The notes beneath the pieces are model-generated. The model was not told the DNA's origin, did not search any database, and worked only from the letters and a program-made list of their open reading frames with translations. From contig PLAX01000112.1 in the NCBI GenBank assembly GCA_003135255.1, forward strand, positions 8,205 through 21,951: a stretch of DNA of 13,747 nucleotides. The letters are read 5' to 3'. The position numbers and the translations under genes are program-made. The DNA is from Candidatus Dormiibacterota bacterium (GTDB lineage Bacteria > Chloroflexota > Dormibacteria > Aeolococcales > Aeolococcaceae). Shown here in pieces: positions 6,725-13,288 of the stretch (the first letter of the stretch is position 1; every line of letters starts with the position of its first letter).

Positions 6725-7759
6725 TCAGGGCCGGACTATGACCTTGAGCGCTTCGCGCGCTGCCATGGCCCGGTAGCCGTCAGCGACGTCGTCGAGGTCG
6801 ACCGAGCGGTCAAAGACCTTTCCCGGCTCGATCCGCCCTTCGAGGATGTCCGGGAGCAGCTCTTCGATGTAGGCCCGAGCCGGGGCGACGCCACCGGTGA
6901 GGGTGACGTTGCCCATGAAGACACTGAAGTCCATCGGGACCGCCGGGTACTGGGGGGCGCCGACCCGGCTGACGACTCCGCCGTCGCGGACGACGGCGAA
7001 CGCGGCCTCGATGGCCGGCAGCAGGCCAACGCACTCGAGCACGGCGTGGGTCCCGTCACCGCCGGTAAGGTCGCGTACTTTCTCGACGCCCTCCTCGCCG
7101 CGCTCGGCGATCACATCGGTGGCGCCGAACTCGACCCCCAGATCGGTGCGGCCCTTGTGGTGACCCATCAGAATGATGCGCTCCGCGCCAAGCCGCTTGG
7201 CTGCAAGCACCGCGGACAGTCCGACTGCGCCGTCGCCGATCACCGTCACGGTCGTCCGGGGATTCACGCCTGCGGTGTGAGCGCAGTGGTATCCGGTGGG
7301 GAAAACATCCGAGAGGGAGAGCAGGGAAGGCAGGAGTGCCGAGTCCTCGGCGACGGGAAGCCTGACCAGCGTGCCCTGCGCCTGGGGAACGCGGACGGCT
7401 TCGCCCTGGCCACCGTCGATGCCGTCGCTGGCCCACAGCCCGCCGTGCCGGCACGACGTCTGCAGACCCTCAGAGCAGAAGTCGCAGGTGTTGTCCGCCC
7501 ACACGAACGGCGCCACCACCAGATCACCCTTGCGGAAACCTGAGACTTCAGGACCGAGATCCTCGACGATGCCAAGGAACTCGTGACCGATCCGTTCGCC
7601 CGCCTCCGAGCGTGGCATCGACCGGTATGGCCACAGGTCACTGCCGCAAATGCAGGCCTGCACGACGCGCACCAGCGCGTCGGTGGGCTCCCGAAGCTGG
7701 GGATCGGGGACGTTCTCCACTCGGATGTCTCCGGCCCCATGGATGATCGTTGCTCGCAT
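6725..7759 (-). CDS. Zinc-dependent alcohol dehydrogenase, medium-chain family
   Basis: 344 residues, full family length. It should oxidise or reduce an alcohol/aldehyde pair with NAD(P) in the cytosol. Catalytic zinc ligands fit C38 in CICGSD, H59-E60 in GHE, and D151 in SDVFPTGYH. The structural zinc lobe has C92, C95 and C103 (NTCDFCSEGLQTSC); a classical four-Cys lobe would have one more, as is common in this subgroup. The nucleotide fold carries GDGAVG (175-180). AAGGGA at 7766-7771 lies 6 bases before the ATG. The C-terminus ends in ALKVIVRP, typical of the family. The cupin gene follows 40 bases downstream, and a broken paralogue faces it from the other strand beyond the cupin. Substrate cannot be told from sequence. 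Confidence 0.93.
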   Translation of the reverse strand: MRATIIHGAGDIRVENVPDPQLREPTDALVRVVQACICGSDLWPYRSMPRSEAGERIGHEFLGIVEDLGPEVSGFRKGDLVVAPFVWADNTCDFCSEGLQTSCRHGGLWASDGIDGGQGEAVRVPQAQGTLVRLPVAEDSALLPSLLSLSDVFPTGYHCAHTAGVNPRTTVTVIGDGAVGLSAVLAAKRLGAERIILMGHHKGRTDLGVEFGATDVIAERGEEGVEKVRDLTGGDGTHAVLECVGLLPAIEAAFAVVRDGGVVSRVGAPQYPAVPMDFSVFMGNVTLTGGVAPARAYIEELLPDILEGRIEPGKVFDRSVDLDDVADGYRAMAAREALKVIVRP

Positions 7760-7793
7760 GATGGGTCCCTTCGTCTGCTCACTGCTTGTCGTT

Positions 7794-7808
7794 CGAGGCG
7801 CAGCCTCG
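7794..7808. repeat. 6-bp stem hairpin upstream of the alcohol dehydrogenase
   Basis: CGAGGC and GCCTCG form a perfect 6-bp stem with a 3-base loop, about 35 bases before the dehydrogenase ATG. It could be a leader hairpin or the terminator of the gene debris behind it. No U-run follows on either strand. Confidence 0.35.
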
Positions 7809-7819
7809 TGTTTGCATCA

Positions 7820-7899
7820 TCATGAGCGCGGCACCACCTTGAGTGTGGCCGACCGGGTTCGTCGCTCGTCCAGGTGGTCATCACGGTCTCTCCTTCGCT
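7820..7899 (-). other. Gene debris in the 310-base gap: orphan gene start and gene end
   Basis: Between the dehydrogenase and the hydrolase (7760-8069) I find no intact gene. On the minus strand, GAAGGAGAG (7888-7896) sits 8 bases before an ATG at 7881 that reads MTTWTSDE, an opening resembling DUF2255-type proteins, but the following residues look random and run into the dehydrogenase in another frame. In a different frame, 7849-7820 reads ATLKVVPRS and then stops, resembling the C-terminus of an alcohol dehydrogenase. Together they look like the two ends of lost genes fused by deletion. The match is a few residues only, so this is tentative. The rest of the gap (7900-8043) shows nothing I can name. 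Confidence 0.35.
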
Positions 7900-8043
7900 A
7901 ACGCGGCGTCGCGCTCACACGTCCCCCTGAGGCAGTTCTGGTTCCGGTCGGTAGCGGCCTCCTGGCTCCAGCAAACGGGGTACGAGACCGATCAGGAAGG
8001 GGCTTCACCAGATGAGGAGATTGACCAAACAAGCGTCGGTCCA

Positions 8044-8062
8044 GCCCCGGCGGGGGCGGGGC
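8044..8062 (-). terminator. Possible terminator of the helicase-hydrolase operon
   Basis: GCCCCG (8044-8049) and CGGGGC (8057-8062) form a 6-bp all-GC stem with a 7-base loop, 7 bases beyond the hydrolase stop. On the minus strand a loosely T-rich stretch (CTTGTTTGG) follows about 11 bases later. A weak candidate. Confidence 0.3.
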
Positions 8063-8069
8063 CCGCGGC

Positions 8070-8909
8070 TCAGCCGATCCGGTCGAGGAACTCCCGGAGC
8101 GTCGCGGTGAAGGCGGGCGGGTCCTCGAGGTTGGCCAGGTGGCCCACCCCGGGAATCACGGCCAGCTCGCCCCGCGGTAGGACGGCGGCCTCCTCCCGGG
8201 CCTCGTCCAGGCTCACGATCGCGTCCTGATCGCCCTGGATCACCAGGGCCGGCACATCCACCAAGCCGAGCAGCGGCGTGCTGTCGGGCCGGCACGCCAT
8301 CGCCGCCTGACAGGCGGCGATCCCCGCCGGACGGCAGTGGCGGATCCGTCCCACCACGGGATCGGCGATGTGCGGCTCGTCGCGCGCTCGGGGACCCAGT
8401 AGCCGCTTGACCATGGGAACGACCGTCTCCACCCCGTCGCGCAGGGCCAGCTTGGCCATCTCGCGCCGATTGTCCGCCTGCTTCGGAGTGTCCGCCGTAG
8501 CCCGCGAGGATGCCAGCACCAATGCGCTCACCCGCTCCGGGTCCAGGCGCAGCAGGGCCAGCGCGGCGTACCCGCCCATGGAGGTCCCCACCGCCACGAA
8601 CTCACTCACCCCGGCCGCATCCAGGCTGCGAAGCACCGCCGCGGCGTACCCGTCGAGGGTCGCGAGCAGGGGCTCGGGCAGCTCCGGCGACTCCCCGCAG
8701 CCCCACATGTCGGGACGCAGGCAGCGGAAGCCCCCGGAGAGAGCCGCCACCTGGTGGTCCCACTGGGAGGCGTCGAGAGGGAAGGCGTGGAGGAGGAGGA
8801 GGGACGGCCCGGCGCCGGTGTCGTGGAGGGCGAGCCGGGGCGGCTGCTGGGGATCTCCGCTCGAGCCGGGCCCGGGCCCTGGGGATGAGCGGCCGCCGCC
8901 CTCCCTCAT
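8070..8909 (-). CDS. Alpha/beta-fold hydrolase
   Basis: 279 residues from ATG 8909. Nucleophile elbow GTSMG places the catalytic serine at S110; the acid is D229 in GDQDAIV and the histidine H257 in VGHLAN. HAFP (41-44) forms the oxyanion loop. This is the catalytic core of the hydrolase-1 group (esterases, 3-oxoadipate enol-lactonase-like, lactonases). WGCGES at 69-74 fits the family, but nothing fixes a substrate. Length is normal, with a Gly/Pro-rich leader of ~25 residues of doubtful importance. The frame is open further up to 8987, but that part lies inside the helicase gene. The ATG at 8909 is 4 bases past the helicase stop with no ribosome site, so translation probably depends on re-initiation after the helicase. 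Confidence 0.9.
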   Translation of the reverse strand: MREGGGRSSPGPGPGSSGDPQQPPRLALHDTGAGPSLLLLHAFPLDASQWDHQVAALSGGFRCLRPDMWGCGESPELPEPLLATLDGYAAAVLRSLDAAGVSEFVAVGTSMGGYAALALLRLDPERVSALVLASSRATADTPKQADNRREMAKLALRDGVETVVPMVKRLLGPRARDEPHIADPVVGRIRHCRPAGIAACQAAMACRPDSTPLLGLVDVPALVIQGDQDAIVSLDEAREEAAVLPRGELAVIPGVGHLANLEDPPAFTATLREFLDRIG

Positions 8910-8913
8910 TGGT

Positions 8914-10134
8914 TCAGGCGCTGTTAGCGATGGGTTGGAGCGGGAAGTCCACGTCGAGCGTCGCCTCCTCGATGTGCGTGCGGGCATGCCGCTCGACGTC
9001 GCGGAGCTTGAGGATCTCGGCTGGCGTGATCAGGGTGATCGCGACCCCGCTGCGTCCCGCCCGGCCGGTGCGGCCCACGCGGTGGAGGTAGTCGTCCGGC
9101 GTGCCCGGCACGTCGTAGTTGATGACGTGGCTGATGTCGTCGATGTCGAGGCCGCGCGCCGCCACGTTGGTGGCGATCAGCGAGCGCACGTGGGTGGCGA
9201 CGAACCGCCGCATCGCCTCGTCGCGCTCCTTCTGGGTGAGGTCGCCGTGGAGGACCCCGATGGTGTAGCCGCGCCGCTCGATCTGCACCTGGAGGAGGTC
9301 GGCGGTGCGCTTGGTCTCCACGAAGATGAGCGCCATGGTCACATCGGGCTGGTCGAGGATGCGGCAGAGGGTGTCCACCTTGTCGGCCCAACTGGACCGG
9401 ACATAGAGCTGCCGGACCTCCGCGGGGATCTCGGGTCGCGTGCTGACCTCGATCGTGACCGGATCGTGCATGTGGCGGCCGGCGATGCGGCGCACCCAGT
9501 CCGGCATGGTGGCGCTGAAGAGGAGTGTCTGGCGCTGCTTGGGGCACTCGCGGAGGATCGCCTCGACGTCGGGGGCGAAGCCCATGTCCAGCATGCGGTC
9601 GGCCTCGTCGAGCACGGCCATCCGGATCCCGCTCAGTGAGATCGATCGGCGCTGCAGGTGGTCGCGGAGCCGGCCCGGGGTCGCCACCACGATGTGCGGG
9701 TGATGGCGCATGCCGTCGAGCTGGCGCGACATCGAGTCGCCGCCGTAGATCGCCAGAGCGCGCAGCCGGCCGGCGGACAGCCGGGCCAGGTCGTCGTGAA
9801 CCTGCACCGCGAGCTCGCGAGTCGGGCAGAGCACGAGGGCCTGCAGGGTGTCGGAGTCCGGATCGAGGCGCTCCACCATGGGGATCCCGAAGGCGGCGGT
9901 CTTGCCGCTTCCGGTGTGGGCCTGACCGATCACGTCGCTGCCGAGCAGCGCCGGCGGGATGGCGCCGGTCTGGATCGGCGTGGTCTGCTCGAACCCCAGC
10001 TCCGCCACCGTGCGCAGCATCGCCGCACTCAGGCCTAGGCTTTCGAAGCTCTGGGGGGAGTAGAGATCTCGGTCCTCTTCCGCTGCGACAGGAGTGGGTC
10101 GGGGTCTGAGGACCGGCGGTCGACGCGACCGCAT
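8914..10134 (-). CDS. DEAD-box ATP-dependent RNA helicase, core only
   Basis: 406 residues from ATG 10134. The helicase motifs are in order: Q motif with Q55 (GFEQTTPIQ), AHTGSGKT (72-79), PTRELA (104-109), TPGR (152-155), DEAD (176-179), SAT (207-209), ARGLDID (326-332) and HRVGRTGR (351-358). These enzymes unwind short RNA duplexes in ribosome assembly, mRNA decay or cold adaptation. The C-terminus ends about 45 residues after motif VI, without the basic tail or RNA-binding domain seen in DeaD/DbpA, so specificity may come from a partner. A TTG at 10152 would add six residues, but ATG is preferred. The alpha/beta hydrolase follows within 4 bases. The gene is divergent from the 2-hydroxyacid dehydrogenase. 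Confidence 0.95.
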   Translation of the reverse strand: MRSRRPPVLRPRPTPVAAEEDRDLYSPQSFESLGLSAAMLRTVAELGFEQTTPIQTGAIPPALLGSDVIGQAHTGSGKTAAFGIPMVERLDPDSDTLQALVLCPTRELAVQVHDDLARLSAGRLRALAIYGGDSMSRQLDGMRHHPHIVVATPGRLRDHLQRRSISLSGIRMAVLDEADRMLDMGFAPDVEAILRECPKQRQTLLFSATMPDWVRRIAGRHMHDPVTIEVSTRPEIPAEVRQLYVRSSWADKVDTLCRILDQPDVTMALIFVETKRTADLLQVQIERRGYTIGVLHGDLTQKERDEAMRRFVATHVRSLIATNVAARGLDIDDISHVINYDVPGTPDDYLHRVGRTGRAGRSGVAITLITPAEILKLRDVERHARTHIEEATLDVDFPLQPIANSA

Positions 10135-10163
10135 CGTTGTGGAGGAACGCAAACTTGAGCCTC

Positions 10164-10169
10164 AGTCTA
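10164..10169 (-). promoter_or_regulatory. -10 element of the helicase operon
   Basis: TAGACT on the minus strand, identical to the -10 box before the rhodanese-MoeB gene, lies 29 bases ahead of ATG 10134. This would give a short leader of ~20-25 bases. No good -35 is visible; a TGGGAGTCCCA palindrome (10187-10197) occupies that place. Confidence 0.4.
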
Positions 10170-10337
10170 CCCGAGCGGCGCCGTTCTGGGACTCCCACGG
10201 GGCGGATCGGTGCATTTCGGTCACGCCGCGATCCGTCCAGGGGGGCGGCCCCGGGCAGCTGAGGGTCCCGGTCCCGACCCCTTCCGGCCCCTGATCCCCG
10301 GGTCCTGCGGCCGCTGCGGAGACAAGCGGGCGGGCCG

Positions 10338-10343
10338 TACGAT
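10338..10343 (+). promoter_or_regulatory. -10 element of the 2-hydroxyacid dehydrogenase operon
   Basis: TACGAT is followed by 7 bases and then ATG 10351. Because an earlier in-frame ATG (10342) lies inside this hexamer, 10351 is the better start and the transcript would be leaderless. The -35 region is poor. Confidence 0.45.
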
Positions 10344-10350
10344 GGCCGGG

Positions 10351-11337
10351 ATGCCGGCAGTCCTCTGCACGCTCCCTCTCCCCGATCCCTACGCCGAGCG
10401 GATCTCCCGGGCCGCCTCGCTCCGGGTCCTGGGCCGGATCCCCGTCCACGCCGAGCTCTGCGCCGCGCTCCGCGCCGACCCCGTCGACGTCCTCTGCCCG
10501 CAGCTCGCCGACGTTGTCGATGCGGAGGTCCTCGATGCCGGGCTGCCCCTCCTGCGCGGGGTCTGCGTCTACGCGGTCGGGTACAACAACGTGGACGTCG
10601 CCGCCGCCACCGCGCGCGGGATCGCCGTCGGCCACACCCCGGGCGTGCTGACCGACGCCACCGCCGATCTCACCATGGCCCTGATGCTCGCCGCGGCGCG
10701 CCGGATCGTCGAGGGCGACGCGGCCATGCGCGCCGGCGAGTTCCGCGGCTGGGAGCCGGGTTACCTGCTGGGGAAGGAGCTGAGGGGGGCGCTGCTCGGG
10801 ATCGTCGGCTTCGGCCGGATCGGGCAGGCGGTGGCGCGGCGCGCCCGCGGCTTCGGGATGCGCCTGGCCGCCTACGGCCACCGCGGCGTGCGGGTGCCCG
10901 AAGATCTGGCCGATTCCGTCCAGATCTTCGACGACCTCGACCGTCTCCTCAGCGAGAGCGACGTGGTCTCGCTGCACACGCCGCTCACGGAGCAGACCCG
11001 GCACCTCATCGGGGAGGCGGCGCTGCGCCGGATGAAACCCACCGCGATCCTGATCAACGCGGCACGGGGCCCGGTGGTCGACGAGCCGGCACTGGTGCGG
11101 GCGCTCCAGGAGGGCTGGATCGCCGGCTGCGGGCTGGACGTCTACGAGGACGAGCCGCGCATGGCTCCAGGCCTGGCGGAGTGCCGCACCGCGGTGCTCT
11201 CACCCCACCTGGGCAGCGCCACGGTGAGCACCCGCTCGGCGATGGCCGCGCTCACCGCCGACAACGCCCTGGCCGTGCTGGCGGGGCGCCTGCCCGTCCA
11301 CTGTGTCAATCCCGAGGCCGCCGAGGTGCTCAGATGA
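10351..11337 (+). CDS. D-2-hydroxyacid dehydrogenase, glyoxylate/hydroxypyruvate reductase type
   Basis: 328 residues. The family reduces 2-keto acids such as glyoxylate or hydroxypyruvate with NAD(P)H. VGYNNVD (76-82) and HTPGVLTDATAD (95-106) are typical of glyoxylate reductase; the latter usually starts with Asn, here His. The nucleotide loop is GFGRIG (153-158). Catalytic residues fit R239 (NAARG), E268 (EDEP) and H286 (SPHLGSAT), two less than the R241/E270/H288 of archaeal glyoxylate reductase. The region after the first strand of the nucleotide fold reads AAYGHRG, with Arg suggesting NADPH could be used; this is a weak inference. Start chosen at 10351 from the -10 position and the family N-terminus; the open frame to 10210 has poor coding character. 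The stop overlaps the HAD phosphatase start by ATGA, so the two are co-translated. Confidence 0.93.
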   Translation: MPAVLCTLPLPDPYAERISRAASLRVLGRIPVHAELCAALRADPVDVLCPQLADVVDAEVLDAGLPLLRGVCVYAVGYNNVDVAAATARGIAVGHTPGVLTDATADLTMALMLAAARRIVEGDAAMRAGEFRGWEPGYLLGKELRGALLGIVGFGRIGQAVARRARGFGMRLAAYGHRGVRVPEDLADSVQIFDDLDRLLSESDVVSLHTPLTEQTRHLIGEAALRRMKPTAILINAARGPVVDEPALVRALQEGWIAGCGLDVYEDEPRMAPGLAECRTAVLSPHLGSATVSTRSAMAALTADNALAVLAGRLPVHCVNPEAAEVLR

Positions 11338-12212
11338 CCGCATCCGCCGCCCCGCCCCCGCTCGCCCGGGCGGTCCTCCCCGAGCGGGTCGAGATGGTGG
11401 CCCTGGACCTCGACGGGACCTGCCTCGACTTCCAGCAGCAGCTCCATCCGCGGATCGAGGCCGCGGTGCGCGAGGCGGGGGCGCGGGTGCCGGTGGTGAT
11501 CGCCACCGGACGGATGTACCGCTCCGCTCTGCCGTGGGCGCGCCGCCTCGGGGTCAGGGCGCCGCTCATCTGCTACCAGGGTGCCCTGGTCCAGGCCATG
11601 CCGGATCCCGATCCCGGAGAGGGGCTGGCGTACGGCCGGCTGATCTCCACCGAGACGCTCGACGCCGCCACCGCCCAGCTGGCGATCGCCGTCGCCCGGG
11701 AGCACGGCTGGCACCGCCAGGCTTACGTCGACGACAACCTCTTCTGCGAGGAGGATCGACCCGAGGCCCGCCTCTATGCGCACGTCGGAGCGGTTTCCAT
11801 CCAGTTCGTCGACGACCTCACCCTCGCCGTCGCCGGCGGCACCGTCAAGGTCGTCATCGTCATCCTCGATGGCGAGGAGGCGGTCCGCTGCCGCGTGGTG
11901 ATGACCGACGCACTCGGCGCGCGGGCCCGGGTGACCCCGTCGTACCCCCAGTTCATCGAGATCGCCAGCCCGCGGGCCGGCAAGGGCCCGGCGGTGCGCC
12001 GGCTGGCCGAGGAGCTCGGCGTCGACCTCTCCCGAGCGGTCGCCATCGGGGACGCCCCCAACGACGTCGACATGCTGGAGGCCGTCGGATTCGGTGTGGC
12101 GGTGGAGGGTGCCCTGCCGGAGGTGCTGAGCCACGCTGCCTGCACCTGCCCCGTGGCCAAGGAGGGTGGCGTCGCCGACGTCCTCACCGCCCTCGGCCTG
12201 GCCGGCGTTTAG
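11334..12212 (+). CDS. Cof-type HAD-IIB phosphatase
   Basis: 292 residues. HAD motif I is DLDGT (25-29: nucleophile D25, acid D27), motif II T58 in ATGR, motif III K217 in AGKG, and motif IV GDAPNDVDM with D240 and D244. The large insertion between motifs II and III (~82-210) is the IIB cap. Such enzymes hydrolyse small phosphoesters (sugar phosphates, flavin or pyridoxal phosphate, phosphoglycolate in some archaea); substrate is set by the cap and cannot be read here. The start is in the ATGA overlap with the 2-hydroxyacid dehydrogenase. The tight coupling suggests they act on linked metabolites, for example phosphoglycolate to glycolate with glyoxylate to glycolate, which is speculation. 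Confidence 0.92.
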   Translation: MTASAAPPPLARAVLPERVEMVALDLDGTCLDFQQQLHPRIEAAVREAGARVPVVIATGRMYRSALPWARRLGVRAPLICYQGALVQAMPDPDPGEGLAYGRLISTETLDAATAQLAIAVAREHGWHRQAYVDDNLFCEEDRPEARLYAHVGAVSIQFVDDLTLAVAGGTVKVVIVILDGEEAVRCRVVMTDALGARARVTPSYPQFIEIASPRAGKGPAVRRLAEELGVDLSRAVAIGDAPNDVDMLEAVGFGVAVEGALPEVLSHAACTCPVAKEGGVADVLTALGLAGV

Positions 12213-12226
12213 CTCTCCGGGAAAGC

Positions 12227-12243
12227 CCCTCGAAGATCGAGGG
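12227..12243. repeat. Hairpin after the HAD phosphatase gene
   Basis: CCCTCGA and TCGAGGG make a perfect 7-bp stem with a 3-base loop, 14 bases past the stop. It is followed by AAAA, not T, on the plus strand, so it is not a classical intrinsic terminator, but its position suits ending or stabilising the upstream mRNA. Confidence 0.45.
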
Positions 12244-12252
12244 AAAACCCTG

Positions 12253-12281
12253 ATGACAGGGCTCTGCGGGGCGGGTCTAAT
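12253..12281 (+). promoter_or_regulatory. Promoter of the 12291 membrane protein gene
   Basis: ATGACA (12253-12258, five of six matches to TTGACA), a 17-base spacer, TCTAAT (12276-12281), then 9 bases to ATG 12291. Spacing is ideal and a leaderless or near-leaderless transcript is expected. No ribosome site is visible. Confidence 0.55.
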
Positions 12282-12290
12282 CGGGGCGCG

Positions 12291-12764
12291 ATGTCCGTGT
12301 CAGAGCGTGGTGCATACCGGCGCCCCGAGCAGGGGTGGTCCATCTGGAGGGTGCCGGAAGAGTCCGATCCTCGCCAGCTCGCAGTGGCGCGTCGCCTGCT
12401 GCGGCTCGAGGCCTACCTGGTCCCCGCCGGCGGGGGCCTCCTGGTCGGGGGCGCGGTCGCGTTCTGGGTGGCGGTCAGCATCAAGCTCGGGCAGCGCGTG
12501 TGGGCGTACTGCGTGGCGGTCGCGCTCCAGGCGGCAGTGATCCTGGCGGCCGCCGCCGTCACCTATGAGGCGGCGTGGGGGCCCGGCGGGGCGCTGGTCT
12601 CCGCCGAGCACGGCGGCGTTGCCGTTCCCGGCTTCTTCGCCCACGTCCTCCCCTTCATCCCGCTCTTCCTGGTGCCGCTCGCGGCCCTGGTCCTGCTGCT
12701 GCACCCCGTCGCTCGTGCTGTCGCCCTTCCACTGGGCAGGCAGCCGGCTGGGGTCGGCCGATAG
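12291..12764 (+). CDS. Small membrane protein of unknown function, three helices
   Basis: 157 residues, family not recognised. A charged ~40-residue N-terminus, rich in Arg and Glu, is followed by hydrophobic segments at about 43-64, 70-92 and 114-137. A short Arg-containing tail comes last. No catalytic or binding motif is visible. The start at ATG 12291 is supported by promoter-like hexamers immediately ahead of it. Codon use matches the neighbours. A strong hairpin follows 10 bases after the stop, so it is probably a single-gene transcript. Confidence 0.72.
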   Translation: MSVSERGAYRRPEQGWSIWRVPEESDPRQLAVARRLLRLEAYLVPAGGGLLVGGAVAFWVAVSIKLGQRVWAYCVAVALQAAVILAAAAVTYEAAWGPGGALVSAEHGGVAVPGFFAHVLPFIPLFLVPLAALVLLLHPVARAVALPLGRQPAGVGR

Positions 12765-12774
12765 CCGAGATAGT

Positions 12775-12810
12775 CCGCTAGGAGGCGGCCTCCCCCCGCC
12801 TCCTTAGCGG
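12775..12810. terminator. Long hairpin after the 12291 gene, terminator-like
   Basis: CCGCTAGGAGGCGG (12775-12788) pairs with CCGCCTCCTTAGCGG (12796-12810): a 14-bp stem with one bulged T and a 7-base loop. It has no U-run on either side, so it would need to act as a non-classical terminator. By position it closes the upstream transcript. Confidence 0.55.
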
Positions 12811-12851
12811 GCCTCTCGGGCGGCGGAGGACATGTCCACACGAGGAGCTGA

Positions 12852-13118
12852 GAGCGGGCTAGCCTCAACGCCGTCGAGCAGTTTCTCAGCACGACCAATG
12901 GAACCTACACCCCTGAAACCTTCACCCCGGTGGCCGGGGTGGGCGGCCAAGCCGTCTGGTACTCCTTCAGCTACGCGGCGATGGGCGGAGGACGCCAAGC
13001 CGTCTGCGGGATGGTCGCCACGCAGGGCACGAATCTTGTCATCGTGGAAGACTATTACGCCAACTCCACGCCGTCCGAGTCTCCGTTCAGCGGTCTCATC
13101 AACTCGTTGTTCGGCTGA
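12852..13118 (+). pseudogene. C-terminal remnant of an unknown, probably exported protein
   Basis: After a TGA at 12849 the frame is open for 88 codons and reads as good protein from the outset: NAVEQFLSTTNGTYTPETF, then TPVAGVGGQAVWYSFS, then GMVATQGTNLVIVEDYYA, ending SGLINSLFG. No ATG, GTG or TTG occurs until GTG 12930, in the middle of this conserved-looking stretch, and no signal peptide precedes it. The Gly-Gln-Ala-Val-Trp-Tyr pattern with later hydrophobic strands recalls C-terminal parts of small actinobacterial-type lipoproteins, but I cannot name a family. The best reading is a gene that lost its 5' end, including secretion signal and start. A 62-residue protein from 12930 remains possible. 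Bases 13119-13243, before the next gene's inverted repeat, show nothing clear. Confidence 0.5.
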
Positions 13119-13243
13119 GCCCTGGCAGCTAGACCTCGGCCGCGCCGGACACTCCGCACCGTTGACGCACCCCGCTGAGCTGCGGCGATTCGTGGAAGAA
13201 CCGTGGGTCTGGGCAAGCCCACCCCCACCGTGGCCGACGCCAG

Positions 13244-13288
13244 GATGTCAGCGTCCTCCTACTATTCACGGCCTTGGACGCTGACATC
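13244..13288. promoter_or_regulatory. Perfect 13-bp inverted repeat around the -10 box of the last gene (candidate operator)
   Basis: GATGTCAGCGTCC (13244-13256) and GGACGCTGACATC (13276-13288) are exact reverse complements with a 19-base centre. The centre holds TACTAT (13260-13265), a good -10 box, 8 bases before the TTG start at 13274. The arm centres are 32 bases apart, about three helical turns. A dimeric repressor bound here would cover the promoter. In a read-through RNA the same repeat would hide the start codon in a hairpin. Confidence 0.65.

Noticed and set aside
8368..9639. Plus-strand open frame (423 codons) across the hydrolase and helicase
   Set aside because: Spans two well-supported minus-strand genes and their junction; translation is repetitive Asp/Val/Glu/His without a fold.
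10210..10350. N-terminal extension of the 2-hydroxyacid dehydrogenase to 10210
   Set aside because: Gly/Pro/Arg-rich, not part of the family, and it covers the -10 box TACGAT; the family N-terminus starts at 10351.
13203..13243. Possible hairpin GTGGGTCTGGGC / GCCCACCCCCAC as terminator
   Set aside because: Only a 5-bp core (TGGGC-AA-GCCCA) pairs cleanly and no T-run follows; not enough to call.
12832..13284. Open frame starting at ATG 12832 behind GGAGGA
   Set aside because: Only 1 base separates GGAGGA from the ATG, and the Ser/Pro/Arg-rich translation is out of frame with the coding-quality remnant in the same DNA.
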